A stretch of DNA of 13,138 bases from Sulfuricurvum sp. (GTDB lineage: Bacteria; Campylobacterota; Campylobacteria; Campylobacterales; Sulfurimonadaceae): contig JAUXSZ010000060.1 in assembly GCA_030679635.1 (NCBI GenBank), forward strand, positions 1 to 13,138, written 5' to 3'. Made by a program: the position numbers and the translations under genes. Under the pieces are notes generated by a model. That model was not told the origin of the DNA and searched no databases. It saw only the letters and a list, made by a program, of their open reading frames with translations. Shown one piece after another: positions 6,957-13,138 of the stretch. How positions within the stretch are numbered: the stretch's first letter is position 1; every line of letters begins with the position of its first letter.

Positions 6957-9900
6957 CGAATCGCCGGAGCATAATCTCTGGTACTTTTCCATCCGCCCGC
7001 TCCACCTGTTGATCTTTTACTCCCTTTAGTCGCTTCTGATTCTGTTTTTGCACTGCCTGTCGCCCCTACTGCCGGAACGACATTGATGTTAAAACACGGA
7101 TGAGTAAAACAATCGAGATTGATCGCTGATGGATCGGAATAAGGCGATACATTTTGCCCATACCATAACCATGGATCGGTATCGATATGTGCTTTGGCGC
7201 TGTAAGGAACCGTACCGGAAGCACTAAAATTATACGACTCAACACCACTGGCCGAAGTGCTTGACATATTGACAGCCGATGAAGAGATACGTGTCACATT
7301 TCCATCCCCGTCACTTGCGTCGCTGTGCAGCGTGTTAATATGCCATATACTCTCATTTCGGCTCGGAGCGAGCGTCGTTCCTCCTATTGTTAGAGTATTA
7401 AACACCTCGTACCATGCATTCGCAGTATAAGGAACCGATCCAAAAACTCTCACATCTCGAGGGATGATCCGCCCATAAACAAATTTTGAGCTTCCGCTCG
7501 CGGTTCCGTTACCCGTTCCATTAATATTTGCCTGATTGCCACCATCAATATAAGTCGATGATGCTGAGATATTTAAATCCGTCCCCAGCACATCAAAAGA
7601 GTTTGCCGTTTGATTTCTATCCCGTTGAAAATTAAACCGTAAATACTGAGACGTATTGGTTTCATTCCATGGAATTGTTTTGGTTCCTGCGCTAAATCCT
7701 AAAGCGAGATTCGTAATCGTTGTTTCATTGGCATCCGGATAAAGATACACAGATTTTCGTACTACAGGAATAATATTGATATTATTTTCCCAAAGAGGGA
7801 ACGTCGCAAAATTTTGGGTAACGTTTCCATCTTTGTTTAGTGCTCGTACTTGCGTGTGAATCCGTCCAGACATTTGGCCGACTTCATTTGCAATATAAGT
7901 AAATGACCCAGGATTTCCATTGTTATTCGTAATATTGAGTTCATTAAAATCAAAATGTTCAGGAATGAAGGTGAGATTCTTGTCCCCACAAACATACCTT
8001 CCTGTACAATCGCCAGTCGTATCATCAATGTCTACATTCGACCAGTTTTGGTCTTGCACGCTCAAAGTTATCTTGCCCACATCATTAAAAGACAATCCAG
8101 CAACTTCATATCCCGCTACTCCCGATTTCACAGACAGACCATCGGATATATTAAAATCACTCGATCCAAAAACTGCTGTTCCAGCCATACTTGGCGTCAC
8201 AACATTGTTACGATTATATTTTGTTGTAATGACAGAAAATACTGAATTTGCAGATGTCACATTATAATCTTGCGTATTCGTACTTGTATTATAGTTATAG
8301 GCATCAATCGATGTATTATAATCTTGCCCTGCACGCAGAAGATTTGGCATATCAGTATGGGAAGAATTAATCGCAAACTTATCGGGGCGAATGGCGAACG
8401 CATCCGATGAGCATCCTTTAGTAGCCAAAGCATCCAAAGTACATTGATAACACCCATAATTATGATTGTATTCACCCGTACCGACTCCATGATTATTAGG
8501 TTCACACGGTGCCCCATTAATCGTACTGCGACACCGATCTACGGCTACTTGCCCAAATGCTTGAAGATATTGATTTCCACTATTTGCACATTGTGGCATA
8601 CCCGCGATATTGCCATTGTTTGAACTGTTAACCAGACACGTAATCGAAGGATCGATAAGATTCATCCCATAAAAATTAAGGTATTTTTGGACAATTTTGG
8701 AATATTGTTTTGCATTTGCCTGAACCGTGTACGTTGATGTTGACCGTGCATACGTATCTCCGGCATGGAACGTTGCAACCAGAGGGGAACCGTTAGCTCC
8801 CATCAACTGATACCGCTCTGTCGTACACACTCCATTGTCATCCGTACTGTTTGTATCCGAAACATAAAACAGGACAGGCATATCCACCACATTGTTATTC
8901 CCTGCCGTATAGTACGGGATAGCCGTAAAACCACCTGTAGTCCCCAGCCAAACGGCATCCAGTGTTTTAAGAGGTTCTGTCGTGATTTTAGTTTTTAACC
9001 CTGTTTGTGCTGTATATCCGTTCGTAGGATAATTATCTACTACATCTACCGCCCCTATATTTTCCGGAGGAACGGGTGGAGTTGGGTTATAAGGGGTACA
9101 TCGACCCCAAACGGTAATATCATCAATTTCATGAATATTAGTAGATCCTCCAGTGGAACCTGTCAAAGCCAAACGGACAAAAGCTGGACTTACCCCTTGA
9201 GAGGCAATCGCGTCAAACTTGTTGATAATAAAAACATATCCTGACCCTGTATTCCGCTCAAGCGAGATATAAAGATGTGCAGGGTCACGGGCATCGACCG
9301 TCATACGAAATTTATCACCCGGATTTGGTGTACTTCCTGCACTATCTATTGACGGTGTCAATGTTCCTGTTCCTGCTAAAAAAGTATACCCATCTTGTCC
9401 AATACCTTGCCCCCGGATCGCTACTGCATCATTTCGGAAACCACTGTTTGTTCCTGAACCCAAACGCCCCTCAGTAGGATTTGAATAATTACCGTATTCA
9501 TCAATACCTAATCCTAGCCATCCGCCTTGAAACCCAGGACATCCGCCTGCAACCGTACAGTCACTTCCGGGATTGCTTTTTTGTGCATATCCCAACGATC
9601 CTCCGAACGCTCCGACTGTCGGCGTGGCTCCGACTGCCGAATCATACAAAACGAGGGAAATGCCGTCTGCTCCAGTTCCACCATAGGCATAATGGGTAAA
9701 TTCAGTAATGATCAAATTTTGTGATGCCCTGAATTCATAATCTTTTGTAACAGCAGTCGCAATATTACCAGTAGCCGGTGTCATTCTAAGACGATTATTG
9801 ACCGTTTGAGGCGTAAAACCCCCGCTACTAAACAACGTTCGCCATGTACCATCTAAGCTAACAGCATTAAAACTATCACTGTAACACATCGGAGCGGTAG

Positions 9901-11488
9901 TTTGTTCCGTAATCGTCACAGGGGCAGTTGTACGATCTGTTCTAAGCAATACCCCTCCGCTCCCCGTCGGGCTAGAGAGAACCACCGTAAAGTTTTCGGC
10001 TAACTCAATCGCTTCATCATGATAAATATCCATATTAACAGTGACATTGTTTTCCCCTGCTGGAATCGTAACCGTCCCTCCTGCAATACGATAATCGACA
10101 TCACCAATAGCAGTACCATTATACGTTTGATACGTCACGCTGACAGGATAAGCTACTGCATGATCCAAGACGATTCGCATCGGCATCTGAGAAGATTGCC
10201 CATAAACCAATGCAGTATTTTCAGCCGTTTCGTATGTGGCTTGCTCCCAGCCAACTTGTACGACATTAACTGTTGTTGTTGCTGTCGCGGTATTGTTAGC
10301 AGGAGTTGGGTCGTTTGCTGCCGATGTTACTGTCGCAGTATTAGTCATAGGGTTAGGCGAGGGGATTGTACTCGGAGCTGTCGTATTAATCGTCAGAACT
10401 CCCGCAGTCGTACTGGCATTCAAATTTCCACTTAAATTACATGTCACAATCTGCCCTACTGCCCCACATGACCAGTTTGTTCCGCTTCCACTCACATAGC
10501 CTACACCCATCGGAAGCGTATCAACAACCTGGACGCTGCTTGTATTAATGGTGGTTGAATTATTTCTAACGGTTAAAGTATATGCCAATGATGCACCTTC
10601 CGTAACAGCTGCAGGTGCCGTTTTGGTCATACTTACATCAGCATTTGGCAAATTTACCGTCAATGCAACCGATGCGGAGTTATTTGCATTATTATTATCC
10701 GCAACCGCATTAGCTGAAGTGATATTGGCTGTATTGGTAATCGTTCCTGCAGCCGTAACTGTTGCAACAATAGTTATCGTAACCGTTTCATTAGTCGTAA
10801 AATTTTCTGATCCCGCACATGTTACTGCATTCCCACTGTTTGTACAACTAAAATTACTTTTATTTTCACTATCAGATACCCATGTCAAGCCCGCAGGTAG
10901 CGTGTCCGTAATCGTTACGTCTGATGTTATCGGTCCATTATTGGTCCCAATAATCGTGAACGTTACGTTATCACCAACTGTTGGAGTTGCGTTATCGACT
11001 ATTTTTGTGATTGACAAATCAGCACTAGGAACTGTTGCCGTCAATGCAACCGATGCCGAGTTATTTGCATTATTATTATCCGCAACCGCATTAGCTGAAG
11101 CGATATTGGCTGTATTGGTAATCGTTCCTGCAGCCGTAACTGTTGCAACAATAGTTATCGTAACCGTTTCATTAGTCGTAAAATTTTCTGACCCCGTACA
11201 TGTTACTGCATTCCCACTGTTTGCACAACTAAAATTATTTTTACCATTATCTGAATCCGATACCCATGTAAGACCAGCTGGTAGCGTGTCCGTAATCGTT
11301 ACGTCTGATGTTGTCGGTCCATTATTAGTCCCAACAATCGTGAACGTTACGTTATCACCAACTGTTGGAGTTGCGTTATCGACTATTTTTGTGATTGACA
11401 AATCAGCAGCAGACCACCCCGATACCGCCAACATCATTGCCACTCCAAAAATAGCGATCGTACGCGAAAAAAGTTTAAAAGTTTTCAT
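6953..11488 (-). CDS. MshQ-like giant secreted adhesin: DUF11 x3, Calx-beta, lectin-like, DUF6701-like
   Basis: 1511 residues; ATG 11488 is preceded by AAGGAGG at ideal spacing. A Sec signal peptide (about 1-27, ending near SGWSA|ADLS) sends it to the periplasm or beyond. Domains in order: DUF11 at about 28-152, 155-279 and 282-405, each with DxLPxGxxxVS-type motifs and ending in A..NN.A; Calx-beta at about 411-525 (GTAIGDVDYRIAGGTVTIPAGE-type signature, probably Ca-binding); a legume-lectin-like domain at about 531-799 (GADGISLVLYD, GAFGGSLGYAQ, GWLGLGIDEYGN). From about 800 on it resembles the DUF6701 region of MshQ, with FAIRPDKF (1030), LTFIPEHF (1172) and WLWY near the C-terminus. A cysteine-rich stretch includes CYQCTL. 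The last 35 residues are a basic Gly/Ser/Thr/Lys tail unlike the family's usual ending. It heads an operon of three pseudopilins, so it is probably carried on or exported through a type IV pilus-like machine and acts in attachment. Sugar binding is inferred. Confidence 0.85.
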   Translation of the reverse strand: MKTFKLFSRTIAIFGVAMMLAVSGWSAADLSITKIVDNATPTVGDNVTFTIVGTNNGPTTSDVTITDTLPAGLTWVSDSDNGKNNFSCANSGNAVTCTGSENFTTNETVTITIVATVTAAGTITNTANIASANAVADNNNANNSASVALTATVPSADLSITKIVDNATPTVGDNVTFTIIGTNNGPITSDVTITDTLPAGLTWVSDSENKSNFSCTNSGNAVTCAGSENFTTNETVTITIVATVTAAGTITNTANITSANAVADNNNANNSASVALTVNLPNADVSMTKTAPAAVTEGASLAYTLTVRNNSTTINTSSVQVVDTLPMGVGYVSGSGTNWSCGAVGQIVTCNLSGNLNASTTAGVLTINTTAPSTIPSPNPMTNTATVTSAANDPTPANNTATATTTVNVVQVGWEQATYETAENTALVYGQSSQMPMRIVLDHAVAYPVSVTYQTYNGTAIGDVDYRIAGGTVTIPAGENNVTVNMDIYHDEAIELAENFTVVLSSPTGSGGVLLRTDRTTAPVTITEQTTAPMCYSDSFNAVSLDGTWRTLFSSGGFTPQTVNNRLRMTPATGNIATAVTKDYEFRASQNLIITEFTHYAYGGTGADGISLVLYDSAVGATPTVGAFGGSLGYAQKSNPGSDCTVAGGCPGFQGGWLGLGIDEYGNYSNPTEGRLGSGTNSGFRNDAVAIRGQGIGQDGYTFLAGTGTLTPSIDSAGSTPNPGDKFRMTVDARDPAHLYISLERNTGSGYVFIINKFDAIASQGVSPAFVRLALTGSTGGSTNIHEIDDITVWGRCTPYNPTPPVPPENIGAVDVVDNYPTNGYTAQTGLKTKITTEPLKTLDAVWLGTTGGFTAIPYYTAGNNNVVDMPVLFYVSDTNSTDDNGVCTTERYQLMGANGSPLVATFHAGDTYARSTSTYTVQANAKQYSKIVQKYLNFYGMNLIDPSITCLVNSSNNGNIAGMPQCANSGNQYLQAFGQVAVDRCRSTINGAPCEPNNHGVGTGEYNHNYGCYQCTLDALATKGCSSDAFAIRPDKFAINSSHTDMPNLLRAGQDYNTSIDAYNYNTSTNTQDYNVTSANSVFSVITTKYNRNNVVTPSMAGTAVFGSSDFNISDGLSVKSGVAGYEVAGLSFNDVGKITLSVQDQNWSNVDIDDTTGDCTGRYVCGDKNLTFIPEHFDFNELNITNNNGNPGSFTYIANEVGQMSGRIHTQVRALNKDGNVTQNFATFPLWENNINIIPVVRKSVYLYPDANETTITNLALGFSAGTKTIPWNETNTSQYLRFNFQRDRNQTANSFDVLGTDLNISASSTYIDGGNQANINGTGNGTASGSSKFVYGRIIPRDVRVFGSVPYTANAWYEVFNTLTIGGTTLAPSRNESIWHINTLHSDASDGDGNVTRISSSAVNMSSTSASGVESYNFSASGTVPYSAKAHIDTDPWLWYGQNVSPYSDPSAINLDCFTHPCFNINVVPAVGATGSAKTESEATKGSKRSTGGAGGWKSTRDYAPAIR
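10659..11024 (-). repeat. DUF11 tandem repeat, copy 2
   Basis: Second copy of the direct repeat, with a period of about 381-384 bp. One codon is missing relative to copy 1. The third DUF11 domain (about 10270-10645) is clearly diverged and does not belong to this near-identical pair, so only the first two come from a recent duplication. Confidence 0.85.
11040..11408 (-). repeat. DUF11 tandem repeat, copy 1 (gene-proximal)
   Basis: A 369-bp unit, matched by a 366-bp copy downstream in the gene. By eye about 20-25 bases differ, mostly in one short patch (11250-11290) that encodes DNGKNNFS here against ENKSNFS in copy 2. It covers most of the first DUF11 domain. Confidence 0.85.
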
Positions 11489-11493
11489 CTCAT

Positions 11494-11500
11494 CCTCCTT
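11494..11500 (-). promoter_or_regulatory. Strong ribosome binding site of the MshQ-like gene
   Basis: Minus-strand AAGGAGG lies five bases before ATG 11488, close to the ideal anti-16S match. It fixes the start of the operon's first gene. Confidence 0.85.
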
Positions 11501-11738
11501 GGGATTTTAGGTACACACAATTAGGACTCGATGGTATAGGAGTATAAACTCAAGAATCAGAATCATCTAATATCGGCTAAAATGCCCTATTTTTGAAATC
11601 TTACCTCTTGTATTTTAAATACTAAATAATGAGAAAGATCCATATTACTATGAGCATATTCCTACAATAATTAAAATCAGATTAAAAACTAGTATTTATT
11701 CTTATCCTGTTTTCATTCATTAACGTTTGATATTTGTA

Positions 11739-11747
11739 TGTTATAAT
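11739..11747 (+). promoter_or_regulatory. Extended -10 promoter of hpf
   Basis: TGTTATAAT is a consensus extended -10 (TGnTATAAT). It lies 36 bases before the hpf ATG, giving a predicted RNA start near 11754. There is no good -35 at 16-18 bp upstream, which is common for Campylobacterota vegetative promoters. Confidence 0.7.
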
Positions 11748-11771
11748 CAATTGTTCTTACAACTTTACCAC

Positions 11772-11779
11772 AAGGTGGA
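11772..11779 (+). promoter_or_regulatory. Ribosome binding site of hpf
   Basis: AAGGTGGA lies four bases before ATG 11784. It settles the start against an upstream in-frame TTG (11727), which would fall inside the promoter region and before the predicted RNA start. Confidence 0.75.
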
Positions 11780-11783
11780 ATCC

Positions 11784-12320
11784 ATGAATATCTCTCTCGT
11801 CGGACGTCATATCGAACTCAGCGATGCCAATAAAGAACATTTAATGCGCTCTATCGAAACACTCGAAAAATACCATCTTGATCTTATCAGCGTCAGTGCG
11901 GTAGCTTCTATGAATGAACGCAAAAAAGGTGTGACTGTTGAATTCACCATCAACATCGCAGGTAAAAATACGATTGTCATTAGCCAGCGTGACGATGATC
12001 TTTATGCCGCAGTTGACATCGCCATCGACCGTGCACAAAAAGCACTGCGCCGTCTGCACGACAGAGAGAACGACCATCGCCATGTCGGTATCAATGAAGC
12101 CAAAGCTGCTGCTGCCACTCCTATCGATTTGCATGCGATAAGCGAAGGGATGGAAGATGAAATTGTCCCGACAGAGCTTATCCTCTATAAGCCCCAAGAG
12201 GTAGCAGAGATTGTTGAAAAACTCAAGGAGAGTACCAAAGTTTTTGAAGTGTTTATGGATAATGAGGGGAAAATGCGCGTCATGTTCAAACGCAAAGATG
12301 GACGTTTTGGACTCTATTAA
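11784..12320 (+). CDS. hpf: Long-form ribosome hibernation promoting factor
   Basis: 178 residues. The N-terminal S30AE domain (about 1-100) begins MNISLVGRHIELSD and has the family's beta-alpha-beta layout with the helix DDDLYAAVDIAIDRAQKAL. An Ala-rich linker (about 103-125) joins it to the C-terminal dimerisation domain (about 126-178), with LILYKPQEVAEIVEKL and the end motif FKRKDGRFGLY. The two-domain length marks the long form. In other bacteria that form joins two 70S ribosomes tail to tail into inactive 100S dimers in stationary phase or starvation, with the N-terminal domain in the decoding/tRNA channel of the 30S subunit. It stands as a single gene with its own extended -10 promoter and converges on recG, with an 8-bp gap between the stops. 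No stress-specific operator is visible. Confidence 0.95.
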   Translation: MNISLVGRHIELSDANKEHLMRSIETLEKYHLDLISVSAVASMNERKKGVTVEFTINIAGKNTIVISQRDDDLYAAVDIAIDRAQKALRRLHDRENDHRHVGINEAKAAAATPIDLHAISEGMEDEIVPTELILYKPQEVAEIVEKLKESTKVFEVFMDNEGKMRVMFKRKDGRFGLY

Positions 12321-12328
12321 CCGCTGCG

Positions 12329-13138
12329 TTAGAGGTTAAGGGACTCCTTGACCTCTTTCACGATTGCTTCATCCTCCCCCATGTCGGCCCACCGGAATTT
12401 GTTTCCGCTTTGGAGTCTCCCCTCGAGTAAATCCCCGCTTTTGCGAAATTTCAAATCCAGTGCCGCTATTTCAAAACCGCTGACACACGTACCAAAAGAC
12501 TCAAGCCGCTCATTTTTACCTATTGTATTGGTATAAAGATAGCAATACCCCTGCAACCCGGTTCGACTAACACGTCCGCGCAACTGATGAAGCGTCGAGA
12601 GTCCCAGTCGCTCTGCACCAACGATCACGACGGTTGACAACCTAGGGAGAGAAATACCTACCTCGACAACGGTGGTGGCCAGTAAAAGTGAACCCGATTC
12701 ACGAAAGGCAACGAGAACAGCCTCTTTCTCTTTGTCTTTACCGTGAGTGACGTACACATTTTCAAACTTGCTCTCCCAATAGCCGCGTGCTTCTTCAATA
12801 CTTTGGTAGTTGATGCTCTCGCTTTGCTCTACGAGCGGATAAACGATCAAAACTTGGTGATTTTGATCAATCTCGAAGCGTATATGCTCCAATAATGACT
12901 TGAAATCGTTTTTGTGGAGTATCTGCGTCGCAATGTTTTTGACAAACGGTGTCTGGACGATCAGGCTGACATCAATATGTGCCGATTCGATCATGGCGAG
13001 GGTACGCGGAATGGGGGTGGCTGAGAACTGCAAGAAGTGCGGCGGGGTATCGTTATCGGTAAGTTTGGTCAGAGCATGGCGCTGAGCCGTTCCAAACCGG
13101 TGCTGTTCGTCCACCATCACCAAAGCAGATGCAGGGAG
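12329..13138 (-). CDS. recG: ATP-dependent DNA helicase RecG, C-terminal part (5' end beyond window)
   Basis: The frame is open to the window edge, so only the last 269 codons or so of a protein usually 600-700 residues long are here. In order they carry the DExH box in MVDEQHRFG, motif III SATPIPRTL, motif V LLATTVVEVGISLP, and motif VI HQLRGRVSRTG. The conserved RecG tail follows, with FEIAALDLKFRKSGDLLEGRLQSG. RecG is a superfamily 2 translocase that reverses stalled replication forks and branch-migrates Holliday junctions and R-loops. The wedge domain and motifs I/Ia lie outside the window. The first Met of the visible frame (13117, MVDEQ) is internal, not a start. Nothing suggests decay: all visible motifs are intact. 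It converges with hpf, whose stop is 8 bp away. Confidence 0.96.
   Translation of the reverse strand, partial: LPASALVMVDEQHRFGTAQRHALTKLTDNDTPPHFLQFSATPIPRTLAMIESAHIDVSLIVQTPFVKNIATQILHKNDFKSLLEHIRFEIDQNHQVLIVYPLVEQSESINYQSIEEARGYWESKFENVYVTHGKDKEKEAVLVAFRESGSLLLATTVVEVGISLPRLSTVVIVGAERLGLSTLHQLRGRVSRTGLQGYCYLYTNTIGKNERLESFGTCVSGFEIAALDLKFRKSGDLLEGRLQSGNKFRWADMGEDEAIVKEVKESLNL
12331..12356 (+). terminator. hpf terminator inside the recG 3' end
   Basis: An 11-bp stem (AGAGGTTAAGG / CCTTGACCTCT, one G-U pair on the + strand) closes a GACT loop 10 bases after the hpf stop codon. Only a short U run follows. The stem coincides with the last codons of recG on the opposite strand, which encode about VKEVKESLN, so one stretch of DNA would do both jobs. 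Confidence 0.5.

Larger units (their letters stand above)
11489..11783. other. AT-rich divergent intergenic region
   Basis: A 295-bp spacer between the MshQ-like operon and hpf, rich in A/T runs. It holds the hpf promoter (11739-11747) and must hold the promoter of the pilus-like operon. On the minus strand TATACT at 11541-11546 is a possible -10 without a good -35, so I do not call it. I saw no small ORF with a ribosome binding site, no tRNA-like fold and no clear repressor palindrome. Confidence 0.6.

Noticed and set aside
10548..11510. A 320-codon open frame on the + strand opposite the DUF11 repeats
   Set aside because: It is a shadow of the repetitive, Thr/Val/Asn-rich MshQ-like gene. 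The translation is a monotonous Val/Leu/Ala series, it has no ribosome binding site, and its length comes from the duplicated units.
11727..11747. TTGATA at 11727-11732 as a -35 box for hpf
   Set aside because: It lies only 9 bp from TATAAT; a working -35 needs about 16-18 bp. The extended -10 explains the promoter better.
11727..11783. A 19-residue N-terminal extension of HPF from a TTG start
   Set aside because: It overlaps the extended -10 promoter and precedes the likely RNA start. The ATG at 11784 has a good ribosome binding site and matches the family N-terminus.
13115..13117. ATG before VDEQHRFG as the start of a short helicase gene
   Set aside because: It falls inside the DExH motif of RecG, the frame stays open to the window edge, and a helicase lacking motif I would not work.

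Overview
The window reads as chromosomal DNA of a Campylobacterota bacterium (Sulfuricurvum/Sulfurimonas-like). The grounds are pseudopilin leaders of the A|FTMIEL type, AT-rich spacers with an extended -10 promoter, and the style of the RecG and HPF proteins. The phylum is an inference from protein style; no rRNA or tRNA gene is present to confirm it.

Left third (1-4886, + strand): a signalling operon of three closely spaced genes. A protein with two Hpt-like domains enters the window already in frame, so its 5' end lies outside. Next comes a 1025-residue membrane hybrid histidine kinase (NIT-type periplasmic sensor, HisKA, HATPase, then three receiver-like units of which only the middle one is intact). 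Last is a stand-alone CheY-like receiver. Together they contain every step of a His-Asp-His-Asp phosphorelay spread over separate proteins. The second Hpt domain has lost its histidine, and two of the kinase's three receivers are degenerate. A hairpin at 4894-4913 separates this operon from the convergent one.

Middle (4932-11488, - strand): a tightly packed four-gene operon (4-bp overlap, 2-bp gap, 14-bp overlap) resembling the distal part of MSHA-type pilus clusters. Transcription begins with a 1511-residue secreted MshQ-like protein (signal peptide, three DUF11 repeats, Calx-beta, legume-lectin-like domain, DUF6701-like C-terminal region). Three minor pseudopilins follow: GspI/MshD-like, GspJ/MshO-like and PilX/GspK/MshP-like. 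The first two DUF11 units are a recent tandem duplication visible at DNA level. The likely role is a minor-pilin complex that carries a very large adhesin on a type IV pilus or pseudopilus. No major pilin, ATPase or secretin is in the window.

Right end (11489-13138): a 295-bp AT-rich divergent spacer, then the long form of ribosome hibernation promoting factor (hpf, + strand) with an extended -10 promoter. The convergent recG helicase gene (- strand) follows, with only its C-terminal part inside the window. hpf and recG end 8 bp apart, and a hairpin inside the recG 3' end is placed to terminate hpf. I saw no tRNA, rRNA, CRISPR array, insertion sequence or integrase.
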